Origin: Candidatus Faecousia excrementipullorum
GTDB lineage: Bacteria > Bacillota > Clostridia > Oscillospirales > Oscillospiraceae
DNA length: 43,337 nucleotides
Direction of reading: 5' to 3'
NCBI GenBank assembly: GCA_018712825.1
Contig: DVGG01000016.1
Location: 1 to 43,337, forward strand
Shown here piece after piece: positions 21,356-28,695 of this stretch (its first letter is position 1; each line of letters opens with the position of its first letter). Made by a program: the position numbers and the translations under genes. The notes below the pieces were generated by a model, which saw only the letters and a list, made by a program, of their open reading frames with translations, made no database searches and had not been told where the DNA came from.

Positions 21356-21398
21356 AAAAGGAGGGAAATCCCCACAAAACGGGGTTTTCCCTCCTTTT
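21356..21398 (+). terminator. Terminator after rsmG
   Basis: A long stem (AAAAGGAGGGAAA plus CCCC, pairing with GGGG plus TTTCCCTCCTTTT), followed by TA. About 17 pairs are interrupted by a single mismatch. Confidence 0.9.
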
Positions 21399-21482
21399 TA
21401 ATGCCTATAATAGGATGATATGGGCAGCTTCTTCCTGTCACAAGCACATTCCATCAGTACACGCACCCGCCATAGCTCCCTC

Positions 21483-21526
21483 TGTCTTGGGGCTGCGCCC
21501 CAAGACACCTCCCGACCGTCGGGAGG
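21483..21526. repeat. Back-to-back palindromes (REP-like intergenic element)
   Basis: TGTCTTGGGGC-TGC-GCCCCAAGACA (21483-21507) is directly followed by CCTCCCGAC-C-GTCGGGAGG (21508-21526). Both are perfect stems. Neither is followed by a T-run, so they are not simple terminators. The design resembles palindromic intergenic repeats of gut Firmicutes; copy number elsewhere is unknown. Confidence 0.6.
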
Positions 21527-21579
21527 TATTCACGGAAGCCTTCTGCAAAATAACACTACCCATCAGATTAAGAAAATAA

Positions 21580-21617
21580 GGGTCTGTTGCAAGGCTCGAA
21601 TTTTGCAGCAGACCCTT
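21580..21617 (+). terminator. Second terminator-like hairpin after rsmG
   Basis: GGGTCTGTTGC pairs with GCAGCAGACCC (one G-T pair), followed by TTTTAT. It may be a backup terminator for plus-strand transcription. Confidence 0.6.
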
Positions 21618-21631
21618 TTATACAGCAAAAT

Positions 21632-21656
21632 CCCGGATGGCCATTGACCATCCGGG
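21632..21656 (-). terminator. Terminator after jag
   Basis: CCCGGATGG (21632-21640) pairs with CCATCCGGG (21648-21656). On the minus strand a TTTT run follows. It lies 8 bases past the jag stop codon. Confidence 0.8.
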
Positions 21657-21664
21657 GTTTCCGA

Positions 21665-22555
21665 TTATCTTACGTATTCAATGACCACCCGGCGGTTGGG
21701 CTCGGTGCCCACGGAGTGGGTGGTAATCCGGTCCATGTCCTGTAAGGTGGCGTGAACCAGGTGGCGCTCATAGGCGTTCATGGGCTCCAGGGTGGTGCGG
21801 CGGTGAGCCTTCAGCACCTGCTGAGCCTTCTTCCGGGCATACCGCCGGAGGGATTCCTCCCGCTTCTGCCGGTAGTCCTCTGCGTCCACGCTGATGCGGA
21901 TATGTCCGTCCACGCTCCGGTTCACGGAGTAGTTGCACAGGTGCTGCAGCGCATCCAGGGTGTCGCCCCGGCGGCCAATCAGGTAGCCCAGATCCTCGCC
22001 GGTGAGCTCCACCCGGTAGGAATCCTCCCCATCCTTCCAGGCATGGGGGACGGCGGCAGAGCCCATATGCTCCAGCAGGCCCTTCAGGAATACCTCAATC
22101 TTCTCCTCCACGGAGCCGGGGGCGGCGGGCACAAACTCCCGGGGCGCCTTGGGGGCTTCCACCTTGGGCTCCTTGGGAGCCTGGGGAGCTTCCACCTTGG
22201 AGGCCTTGGGCGGCTTGGGGGCCTCTGCCTTCTGGGGCTTGGGAGCCTCAGGCTTCTTTACCTCCTGCTTGGGCACTTCCTGCTGGGGAACCTGGGGCTT
22301 CTGCACCGGGGCAGCGGCCTTGGGCTTGGAGCGGGAGGCGGAGGACAGGGCGGACTTGGGAGCCTGGGGGGCGGGGTCCGGAGCCTCGTAGGTCACCTGC
22401 ACCTTGGCAGGCTGGGCGCCGAAGCCCAAAAAGCCGGACTTGGCCTGGGCCAGCACCTGAACGGAAACGCTGTCCCGATCCAGACCCAGCTGGGTCAGGG
22501 CAGACGCAATGGCAAGCTCAATGGTCTTGCCGGTAGCAACAAGGGTTTTTTCCAT
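21665..22555 (-). CDS. khpB: RNA-binding protein KhpB (Jag)
   Basis: A 296-residue RNA-binding protein. The N-terminal Jag-N domain (about 1-55, VATGKTIELAIASALTQL) is followed by a long low-complexity linker of Ala, Pro, Lys and Glu (about 65-147), built from recurring K-x-E-A-P units. A KH domain follows with the RNA-contacting GxxG loop in LIGRRGDTLDALQHL, then a C-terminal R3H domain (ERHLVHATLQD). KhpB works with KhpA in several Firmicutes, affecting cell elongation and division. The start ATG at 22555 lies three bases after the yidC stop. The linker is the part most likely to vary between strains. Confidence 0.93.
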   Translation of the reverse strand: MEKTLVATGKTIELAIASALTQLGLDRDSVSVQVLAQAKSGFLGFGAQPAKVQVTYEAPDPAPQAPKSALSSASRSKPKAAAPVQKPQVPQQEVPKQEVKKPEAPKPQKAEAPKPPKASKVEAPQAPKEPKVEAPKAPREFVPAAPGSVEEKIEVFLKGLLEHMGSAAVPHAWKDGEDSYRVELTGEDLGYLIGRRGDTLDALQHLCNYSVNRSVDGHIRISVDAEDYRQKREESLRRYARKKAQQVLKAHRRTTLEPMNAYERHLVHATLQDMDRITTHSVGTEPNRRVVIEYVR

Positions 22556-22558
22556 GGC

Positions 22559-23794
22559 TTAATCCTCTCTGTGATAGCGGTTGGGGTCATATGCCCGGCC
22601 CTTGCAGTAGGGACGGCTGGGGATTCCGGAAAGGGAGGTATCCTTCTTCTCCGGCTCGTCCAGAATAATGCCCCGCTTGGCGGCATACTCCCGCTGGGCA
22701 GCGGCCTTGGCAGCGGCTTCCTCCCGCTGCTGTGCCTTCTGCAGCTTCTTCTTGCTGGTGTTCTCGGTGATGCCGTCGGGGTTCTCCGCCCGCTTCTGGG
22801 CACGGAGCCGCTCCTTCTCCATCTCCAGCCGTTCCTCTTCCAGAGCACGCTTCAGACGCTCGGCGTCCTCTGCATCGTAAATCTTCCGATACCTGGCGGT
22901 GAGGTAGGCATCGCTGACGGTGGAGACAACACCCTGAATGAACCAGTACAGGCTCAGGGCCGCAGGGACGGTAAAGCCAATCCACAGGGTCATGAGGGGC
23001 ATGATATACATCATGGTCTTGTTGGTCTTGTTCATCTGGGATTCCTTGGCAGCTTCCTGGTCCTGGATGCCCTTCTCGTTGGTGACGAGAGAGTTGTTCA
23101 TCTTCTGCATCACGAACATGCTCACAAACTGAGAGGCAACAGACAGCACAGGCATGAGAAGCAGGCCCCAGTTGGCCCAGCCGAAGTTGTCCCAGTTCCA
23201 GATGGCAATGTTGGGAATCCTGGCCAGGTCAATGCCCAGGAACTGGAAGTTCAGACCCTCCAGGGTCTGGGGATTGGAAACAATGCCCTTGAGTTCCTCT
23301 GCGAACTGGGGAAGCAAGGGAGCGGCCAGCATCTGCTCATAATACAGGTTGCCGCTGTTCACCAGGTCGGGCATAGCCTCCTTGATGGTGTTCATAATGG
23401 CGGAGGTAGTCTCCATGCTTTCGTGGAGCATGTAGATAATGGGCTGCCGGACAACGGAGTAAAGGGGCAGCAGCACCAGAAGGGGCAGCAGGCTCCACAG
23501 GCAGCCGCCGGTCATGGACACGCCTTCCTTCTTGTAAAGCTCCTGGATGGCCGTGTTCATTTTCTGCTGATCGTTGGCGTACTTCTCCCGGATGAGGTTC
23601 ATCTGGGGGGTAAGCCGGGACATTTTCATGGTGCTTTTCTTACCCTTGGCAGAGGCAGGCATCAGCACCAGCTTCACCAGAATGGCAAAGAGAATCAGGG
23701 CAAGGCCATAGCTGGAGGTGAGCTGATACAGCCAGCCCAGCAGATAACCAAAGGGAATGGTAATCAGGTCAGATAGTTGGAATGCAAGAATCAT
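22559..23794 (-). CDS. yidC: Membrane protein insertase YidC
   Basis: A 411-residue YidC/Oxa1 insertase that folds and inserts membrane proteins with or without SecYEG. It starts directly with hydrophobic segments and has no lipobox cysteine, unlike Bacillus SpoIIIJ. The core has the conserved hydrophilic-groove arginine in YSVVRQPIIYML, a coiled cytoplasmic loop after helix 1 (KGKKSTMKMSRLTPQM) and a helix with LWIGFTVPAALSLYWF. The last ~110 residues form a highly charged, coiled-coil-prone tail (ALEEERLEMEKERLRAQKR), which may contact ribosomes. It sits between yidD and jag in the usual order. Confidence 0.96.
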   Translation of the reverse strand: MILAFQLSDLITIPFGYLLGWLYQLTSSYGLALILFAILVKLVLMPASAKGKKSTMKMSRLTPQMNLIREKYANDQQKMNTAIQELYKKEGVSMTGGCLWSLLPLLVLLPLYSVVRQPIIYMLHESMETTSAIMNTIKEAMPDLVNSGNLYYEQMLAAPLLPQFAEELKGIVSNPQTLEGLNFQFLGIDLARIPNIAIWNWDNFGWANWGLLLMPVLSVASQFVSMFVMQKMNNSLVTNEKGIQDQEAAKESQMNKTNKTMMYIMPLMTLWIGFTVPAALSLYWFIQGVVSTVSDAYLTARYRKIYDAEDAERLKRALEEERLEMEKERLRAQKRAENPDGITENTSKKKLQKAQQREEAAAKAAAQREYAAKRGIILDEPEKKDTSLSGIPSRPYCKGRAYDPNRYHRED

Positions 23795-23806
23795 TTCGTT
23801 TCCTCC

Positions 23807-24019
23807 TCAGGGAACGGGGTCGTAGGGGTCGCCCTTATAGAAGGGATGGCAGCGCAGAAGCCGCCGCAGGGCCAAATAACCGCCCTTCAAAGCCCCGTAC
23901 TTGTTGATGGCTTCGTAAGCGTATTGGGAACAGGTAGGAATGAATCGGCACCGAGGGGGGCAATAGGGAGAGATGCCCCGGCGATAAAACCGGATGGCAG
24001 CCAGCAGCAGCTTTTTCAT
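23807..24019 (-). CDS. yidD: Membrane protein insertion efficiency factor YidD
   Basis: A 70-residue amphipathic protein of the YidD family. The conserved block [19 protein letters not shown] (three cysteines) and [21 protein letters not shown] at the end are intact. It helps YidC-dependent insertion, though its exact role is not settled. Its ATG overlaps the rnpA stop by four bases (ATGA). Confidence 0.96.
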   Translation of the reverse strand: MKKLLLAAIRFYRRGISPYCPPRCRFIPTCSQYAYEAINKYGALKGGYLALRRLLRCHPFYKGDPYDPVP

Positions 24020-24360
24020 GCTTCCTCCCGCCGGAGAAGCCCGGCTCTTTCACACAAAGAAAGGTAGCTCTGGGTGAGCTTCCGGAAATCGGCGCCGATG
24101 CACCGGCTCCGGGCTACCACCACAATGTCCCAGCCGGGGGTGAACCGTTCCTCGTTGAGGCGGTACACTTCCCGCAGACGGCGGCGGACACGGTTGCGCA
24201 CCACCGCATGACCCAGCTTCTTGCTGACGGTGATGCCCACCCGGTTGATTCCCAGGGAATTTTTCCGGGCGTACAGGACTAAATACCCGTTGCCCTGACC
24301 GGAGGTGTGGTACAGCCGCCGGAAAATGTGGTTGAGCTTTAAGGCACAGGAATATTTCAT
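24016..24360 (-). CDS. rnpA: Ribonuclease P protein component
   Basis: A 114-residue basic protein that binds the catalytic RNase P RNA and helps remove 5' leaders from pre-tRNAs. The RNR motif [16 protein letters not shown] lies near residues 53-68. The start ATG at 24360 has GGGAGGG upstream. A strong hairpin between rpmH and rnpA probably lowers rnpA expression relative to L34. The RNase P RNA gene itself is not in the window. Confidence 0.95.
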   Translation of the reverse strand: MKYSCALKLNHIFRRLYHTSGQGNGYLVLYARKNSLGINRVGITVSKKLGHAVVRNRVRRRLREVYRLNEERFTPGWDIVVVARSRCIGADFRKLTQSYLSLCERAGLLRREEA

Positions 24361-24381
24361 GGTTTTCCCTCCCGGGGTGCA

Positions 24382-24419
24382 ATAAAAAGGGAGCGGGGCG
24401 AATTTGCCATTCGCCCCGC
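24382..24419 (-). terminator. Attenuating terminator between rpmH and rnpA
   Basis: GCGGGGCGAA (24393-24402) pairs with TTCGCCCCGC (24410-24419). On the minus strand TCCCTTTTTATT follows. Partial termination would explain excess L34 over RNase P protein. Confidence 0.7.
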
Positions 24420-24480
24420 ATGGACTCCCGTTTCGCTATGAGCGAGTATACACTTGCGTCGCCCGCTTGCGGCTGCCAGA

Positions 24481-24615
24481 TCAGGCAGACAGAACCTTGC
24501 GGCCCTTGGCACGGCGGCGGGCAAGAACCTTCCGGCCGTTGGAAGTAGCCATTCTCTGCCGGAAACCGTGAACCTTGGAACGGTGACGGCGGCTGGGCTG
24601 ATAGGTACGCTTCAT
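24481..24615 (-). CDS. rpmH: 50S ribosomal protein L34
   Basis: A 44-residue, very basic protein: [18 protein letters not shown] at the start, then [19 protein letters not shown], ending KVLSA. This is the full length of L34. The ATG at 24615 has AGGAGGTG eight bases upstream. It is driven by a near-consensus promoter and followed by an attenuating hairpin before rnpA. In most bacteria dnaA lies divergently upstream; here rqcH occupies that place. Confidence 0.97.
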   Translation of the reverse strand: MKRTYQPSRRHRSKVHGFRQRMATSNGRKVLARRRAKGRKVLSA

Positions 24616-24706
24616 GGGTGGACACCTCCTGTCAAATCACTTATGCTCGACAGCCGGAGGGCTGCAGCAACACAGAATTTCTGACTGTACATAGTCATAC
24701 CCCTAC

Positions 24707-24735
24707 ATTATAACGGGAAAACCCACCAAGGTCAA
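24707..24735 (-). promoter_or_regulatory. Promoter of rpmH
   Basis: On the minus strand: -35 TTGACC (24735-24730), 17-bp spacer, -10 TATAAT (24712-24707). It is one of the strongest-looking promoters in the window, and its -35 starts nine bases past the rqcH stop. Confidence 0.9.
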
Positions 24736-24743
24736 CAGTTATT

Positions 24744-26516
24744 TTAACTTTTTTCCGGGTTTTGACCATTTTTCCCCTGGGCATTCAGGGGGTCCACCAC
24801 AATATCCTTGTAGGGATTGGCCAGCACCGTCCGATAGGTGTGGTAAATCACCATGCCGGGCTTGCCCCCGGGGGTCTTTTTCACCTGCTTTACGGGGGTC
24901 ACATCCACCGGCACATTCTGACCGTTCCGGGCCTCTGAATAGTAGGCCGCCAGCTGAGCCGCCTGGGTGACAGTGTCGTCATCCGGGGTGGTGCCGCCGC
25001 AGGAGATAATCACATGGCTGCCGTGAACCTTCTGGGCGTGGAGCCACAGGTCGTCCTTCCGGGCGGCCTTGAAGGTCAGCTCCTCGTTCTGCCGGTTGTT
25101 CCGGCCCACATAAATGGGGAAGCCTTCTGTGGATTCAAAACGCATGGGGGCAAGCTTTTTGGCTTTCATCCGCTTTTTCCCGGCGTCGGGCCGGACATAG
25201 CCCCCGGCCTGGAGCTCCTGGCGGATTTCCTCCAGGGCAGCATCGGAATCCGCCCGGCTCAGCTCCTCCAGTACGCTTTGAAGATATGCCTTTTCCACCT
25301 TTCCCAGCTCCAGCTGATGGGTCAGCTCCTTCTGGGCGTTTTTCATCCGGGTGTAATCCTTATAATACTTGGCGGCGTTCTCCTGGGGGGACAGCAAGGG
25401 AGACAGGGACACGGTAATGACCTTCATGTCCGGGTCGTAGAAGTCCTCCACCTCCACCTGGGTCTGGCCCTTTTTCATCCGGTGGATGTTGGCGGTGAGG
25501 ATGTCCCCCAGCTGCCGCAGCCGCTCCCGGTCATAGGTGGCCGCCAGCTCCTTCTCCTGGATGGCCATTTTCCGGGTCACCCGCTGGGCAAGATTCTGCA
25601 AGGTTTTCCGCAGGCTCTGGGTTTTCTGACCCATGGCGTCCTGCTGCTCCCGCAGCACATAGGCCATGTCCAGCAGCTCGCCAAAGGACTCCGCCTTCTG
25701 ACAAGACCCATACTGGTAGATGGGACAGAAGGCAAACTGCTTGGGGTTCCCCTGGGCATCCGGGGTGTACCAAGGCTCCGGGTTTGTGAGATACCGGGAG
25801 AAAAAGTCAGAAAGAGAAGAAGACAGAGCCTCTTTGTCCGCCCCTTCCAGCCGGGCCTCCGTATCCCCGGCGGCGTACAGCGCCGCCTCCCGGCACACTA
25901 AGGCAGATAGTCCTCCCAGATTGTCCATCAGCCGCTGGGACAGCAAATCCGCCCCGGAAGCGGTGAGGATTTGAAGATAATCCCCCTGGGTCAGCGCCGC
26001 CGGGTCACGCTTTTCCACCGGCTCCGGCAGCTGGTAGTAAAGCCCGGGAAGGGCCGGGCGTTTGATGGCTCCGTCAATGCCGATGCGCCGCAGGCAGTCC
26101 AGAATCCTGCCGTCCTGTCCCAGAAGATAGAGATTGCAGGTTCTGCCCATAAGCTCCGCCGTCAGCCGCTTCTGGGTAGGGTCTCCCAGCTCGTCGGTGC
26201 AGGCGAAGGTGAAGGTGACGCACCGCTCCATGGGAAGCTGGGAGACTTCCTCCAGCCTGGCTCCCAGCAGGTGCTTCCGCAGAAGCATACAGAACATGGG
26301 CGGCTCCTGGGGATTTTCCGGGCTGGTCTGGGTGAGGTACAGCCGGGGAGCTGCCGGGTTGGGAGCCAGCAGCAGCTTATAGCGTCCCGTCTGGCCTTTC
26401 AGAAGCAGAATCACCTGGTCCCTTCCCGGCTGGTAGATTTTCTCCACCCGGGCGCCCAGGGTTTTCTCCCGGATTTCCTTTAAGACCGCCGTCAGAAAAT
26501 ATGCGTCAAATGCCAT
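24744..26516 (-). CDS. rqcH: Rqc2 homologue RqcH (NFACT family)
   Basis: A 590-residue NFACT protein, often annotated as fibronectin-binding protein. In bacteria RqcH binds stalled 50S subunits and adds C-terminal alanine tails that mark the nascent chain for degradation. The NFACT-N domain is at about 1-200 (AFDAYFLTAVLKEI; RVEKIYQPGRDQVILLL), a long coiled coil at about 280-430, and the NFACT-R domain at about 450-570 (FPIYVGRNNRQNEELTF, KDDLWLHAQKVHGSHVII). Its start overlaps the end of mrnC by 11 bases, so the two are coupled. Confidence 0.94.
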   Translation of the reverse strand: MAFDAYFLTAVLKEIREKTLGARVEKIYQPGRDQVILLLKGQTGRYKLLLAPNPAAPRLYLTQTSPENPQEPPMFCMLLRKHLLGARLEEVSQLPMERCVTFTFACTDELGDPTQKRLTAELMGRTCNLYLLGQDGRILDCLRRIGIDGAIKRPALPGLYYQLPEPVEKRDPAALTQGDYLQILTASGADLLSQRLMDNLGGLSALVCREAALYAAGDTEARLEGADKEALSSSLSDFFSRYLTNPEPWYTPDAQGNPKQFAFCPIYQYGSCQKAESFGELLDMAYVLREQQDAMGQKTQSLRKTLQNLAQRVTRKMAIQEKELAATYDRERLRQLGDILTANIHRMKKGQTQVEVEDFYDPDMKVITVSLSPLLSPQENAAKYYKDYTRMKNAQKELTHQLELGKVEKAYLQSVLEELSRADSDAALEEIRQELQAGGYVRPDAGKKRMKAKKLAPMRFESTEGFPIYVGRNNRQNEELTFKAARKDDLWLHAQKVHGSHVIISCGGTTPDDDTVTQAAQLAAYYSEARNGQNVPVDVTPVKQVKKTPGGKPGMVIYHTYRTVLANPYKDIVVDPLNAQGKNGQNPEKS

Positions 26517-26931
26517 GGTTTTCCTCCTTCAGGGCCTCCAGCCCCAAGAAAAACAGCTCGTTCAGCCGCTGGGTTCTTCCCAGCAGGTACAGCGCCCCAA
26601 AGAGGGCTTCCAGCCCGGTAGCCCTTGCGTACTCTGCCCGGCTGGCAGCCTTGGGGGCAGCGTGGGTGTGGGCGTTCTTTCCCCGGCGGTAGAAGGCCAG
26701 CTCCTCCTCCGTCAGATGGGGAAGCAAGGCCTCCGCCACCGCCGCCTGGGTGCCGGCCTTCACCAGGCCCACCGTGTCCCGGTGGAGCCGCAGCACCGTT
26801 TTCTCCCCCTGGCAGCACAGATAGCTCCGGCACAAAAGCTCATATACCCCGTCCCCCATATGGGCCAGCCCCAGGTTGGAGATGGCATTCACCTGCTGGG
26901 GGGTAAACTGCAATGCAAAAAGATTTTCCAT
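26506..26931 (-). CDS. mrnC: Mini-ribonuclease 3
   Basis: A 141-residue RNase III-fold nuclease without the double-stranded RNA-binding domain. In Bacillus it matures 23S rRNA ends. The catalytic Asp is D27 in LAHMGDGVYELL and the second acidic residue E108 is in GLEALFGALYLLGR. A basic loop (RRGKNAHTH) lies between them. The start ATG at 26931 lies about 30 bases downstream of its promoter. In Bacillus mrnC follows cysS; here it pairs with rqcH. Confidence 0.93.
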   Translation of the reverse strand: MENLFALQFTPQQVNAISNLGLAHMGDGVYELLCRSYLCCQGEKTVLRLHRDTVGLVKAGTQAAVAEALLPHLTEEELAFYRRGKNAHTHAAPKAASRAEYARATGLEALFGALYLLGRTQRLNELFFLGLEALKEENHGI

Positions 26932-26964
26932 AGGTTTGCCTCAACTTAAAGTTTATCAGGTTTC

Positions 26965-26993
26965 ATAGTAGCAGATTTTTTTCCCGCTGTCAA
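26965..26993 (-). promoter_or_regulatory. Promoter of mrnC-rqcH
   Basis: On the minus strand: -35 TTGACA (26993-26988), 17-bp spacer, -10 TACTAT (26970-26965). Confidence 0.8.
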
Positions 26994-27032
26994 ACCGGCT
27001 GTAAACAAACCGTAAATTTTCCCGGAAAATAG

Positions 27033-27060
27033 TTGAAAAGTCGCCAAATTACCCTATAAT
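27033..27060 (+). promoter_or_regulatory. Promoter of the zinc-ribbon membrane protein gene
   Basis: -35 TTGAAA (27033-27038), 16-bp spacer, -10 TATAAT (27055-27060). It is divergent from the mrnC promoter. Confidence 0.75.
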
Positions 27061-27092
27061 ATATAAAAACGATTTATTAGGGATGGGATTTT

Positions 27093-27491
27093 ATGAAAAC
27101 TTCCGGATTCTTTCAGCGGCTGAGCCAGAGCCTCCAGCGCTTCATGGCAGGCCGCTATGGGACGGATAAGCTGAATCTGACCATACTCATCACCGGTGTG
27201 GTCACCAGCATCTTGTCCTCCCTCATGCCCTGGGTGGGCGTGAAGCTGATTTTGTTGTTTTTATCCTACATTCTGCTGTTTCTGGCAATTTTCCGCACCT
27301 TTTCCCGGAACACCTACCGGCGATACGAGGAAAACCGGAAATTTTTAATGTTCTTCCAGCGGCTCCGGGACCGGGATCACCGGTATTTTTACTGCCCCCG
27401 CTGCCGCCAGCAGGTGCGCGTCCCCCGGGGCAAAGGCACCATCGCCATCACCTGCCCCAAATGCCGGGAAAAGTTTATAAAGAAAACCTGA
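27093..27491 (+). CDS. Small membrane protein with C-terminal zinc ribbon
   Basis: A 132-residue protein not assigned to a named family. Two hydrophobic helices (about 28-46 and 50-68) are followed by a basic cytoplasmic stretch (RNTYRRYEENRKF) and a zinc ribbon with C101-x2-C104 and C121-x2-C124 (CPRCRQQVRV ... CPKCREKF). The ribbon resembles the short rubredoxin-like knuckles found in many Firmicutes membrane proteins. The RBS (GGGATGGGA) is weak. It is monocistronic; downstream lies a repeat-rich gap. The role is unknown. Confidence 0.8.
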   Translation: MKTSGFFQRLSQSLQRFMAGRYGTDKLNLTILITGVVTSILSSLMPWVGVKLILLFLSYILLFLAIFRTFSRNTYRRYEENRKFLMFFQRLRDRDHRYFYCPRCRQQVRVPRGKGTIAITCPKCREKFIKKT

Positions 27492-27840
27492 CCGGCGGCG
27501 AGTCACCGCGGACAATGCGCACGCCGGGGTGCCCCCGGTGGCAATGCGCACGGGAATCTTTTACAAATCGTTACTGCCCCTCCAGTGCCCGGTATCGGCG
27601 GCCCGTCCAAAGCCCCCCTTGTCAAAGGGGGGTGCCTCGGCTTGCCGAGGCGGGGGGATTCCCCAGGCGAAGCCTGGGAACTTCTTACCTATTACCTATT
27701 CACTATTCACTAAAATGCTTTCCCTTTTCCACATAGGTTGGTACTTTGAAGAAGTGCCAACTGTGAATCCCTCAGTCACGCCTGTGGCGTGCCAGCTCCC
27801 ACAGGCCGGGAGCCTTTGAGGTGTACCGACTCCCACGGGT
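27492..27840. repeat. Composite intergenic repeat region
   Basis: About 350 bp of non-coding, highly palindromic DNA. It holds an 11-bp direct repeat CAATGCGCACG (27513-27523 and 27542-27552) flanking a CCGGGG/CCCCGG stem, then CCCCCTT/AAGGGGG-type, GCCTCGGC/GCCGAGGC and CCCAGGC/GCCTGGG hairpins, a block of near-identical heptads (ACCTATT, ACCTATT, CACTATT) around 27687-27710, a GTTGGTACTT/AAGTGCCAAC hairpin near 27736-27760 and further GC-rich dyads. It looks like stacked REP/MITE-type elements of gut Firmicutes. Open frames inside it are by-products of the repeats. Confidence 0.65.
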
Positions 27841-27888
27841 CGCTTTCAAGTCAAAACATAATCTTATCAATAACAGGAGGAATTTACC

Positions 27889-28635
27889 ATGCTGCATACA
27901 CCCACTCCCCATATCAGCGCCAAGCCCGGGGACTTTGGCAAGACCGTTCTCATGCCCGGCGATCCCCTGCGGGCTAAGTTCATCGCAGAAACTTTCCTGG
28001 AAAACCCGGTGCTGGTGAACAATGTCCGGGGCGTTCAGGGTCACACCGGCACCTATAAGGGGGTAAAGGTCTCCGTCATGGCCTCCGGCATGGGCATGCC
28101 CGCCATCGGCATCTACTCCCATGAGCTCTTTAACGGCTACGGCGTGGAGAACATCATCCGGGTAGGCTCCGCCGGCGCCATTCAGGAGAATATCGACCTG
28201 TACGACCTGGTGCTGGCCCAGGGTGCCTGCACCGACTCCAACTGGGCTGCCCAGTTCCACCTCCCCGGCACCTTTGCCCCCATTGCCGACTTCCAGCTTC
28301 TTTCCGAGGCAGTCAAGGCAGCGGAGAACATCGGCGCCACCTACCACGTAGGCAACGTGAACTCCTCTGATGTGTTCTACGGCGACCATGTGGGTGTGCC
28401 CGAGGGCCTGGGCAGTGTCTACGGCCTGAAAAAGATGGGCGTTATGGCTCTGGAAATGGAGGCTGCCGCCCTGTATATGAACGCCGCCCGGTACGGCAAG
28501 CGTGCCCTGTGCATCTGCACCATCTCTGACCATGTGCTCAAGGGTACGGAAACCACCTCCCAGGAACGGCAGACCGCCTTCACCACCATGATGCGGGTGG
28601 CGCTGGATGTGGCTGTTGCCATGGAGAACAAGTAA
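27889..28635 (+). CDS. deoD: Purine-nucleoside phosphorylase (DeoD type)
   Basis: A 248-residue hexameric-type PNP that splits purine (deoxy)nucleosides with phosphate into base and (deoxy)ribose-1-phosphate. Seen: the phosphate-binding GDPLRAK motif at about 24-30, RVGSAGA near 101-107, EMEAAALY near 188-195 and the catalytic Asp in ISDHVLKG near 215. The start ATG at 27889 has AGGAGG upstream. It heads a salvage cluster with deoB and cdd, but a terminator-like hairpin separates it from deoB. No clear promoter is seen; transcription may start within the repeat region upstream. Confidence 0.96.
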   Translation: MLHTPTPHISAKPGDFGKTVLMPGDPLRAKFIAETFLENPVLVNNVRGVQGHTGTYKGVKVSVMASGMGMPAIGIYSHELFNGYGVENIIRVGSAGAIQENIDLYDLVLAQGACTDSNWAAQFHLPGTFAPIADFQLLSEAVKAAENIGATYHVGNVNSSDVFYGDHVGVPEGLGSVYGLKKMGVMALEMEAAALYMNAARYGKRALCICTISDHVLKGTETTSQERQTAFTTMMRVALDVAVAMENK

Positions 28636-28644
28636 GAAACCGGG

Positions 28645-28676
28645 AAAGAGGCGTTTTGTACGCCTCTTTCTTTTTT
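28645..28676 (+). terminator. Terminator between deoD and deoB
   Basis: AAAGAGGCG (28645-28653) and CGCCTCTTT (28661-28669) with a 7-nt loop, followed by CTTTTTT. It would make deoD expression exceed that of deoB-cdd unless readthrough is regulated. Confidence 0.85.
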
Positions 28677-28695
28677 CGGATAAGGAGTATTTTTT

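Noticed and set aside
24361-24743. Chromosome origin next to rpmH-rnpA
   Set aside because: No dnaA gene and no DnaA-box cluster; the AT-rich stretch is short and explained by the rpmH promoter.
24744-26516. Surface fibronectin-binding adhesin
   Set aside because: No signal peptide or anchor; the NFACT domains and coiled coil identify RqcH, a cytoplasmic ribosome-rescue factor.
27492-27840. CRISPR array or small genes in the repeat-rich gap
   Set aside because: Repeats are short, palindromic and not evenly spaced by unique spacers; the open frames lack RBS and protein-like composition.
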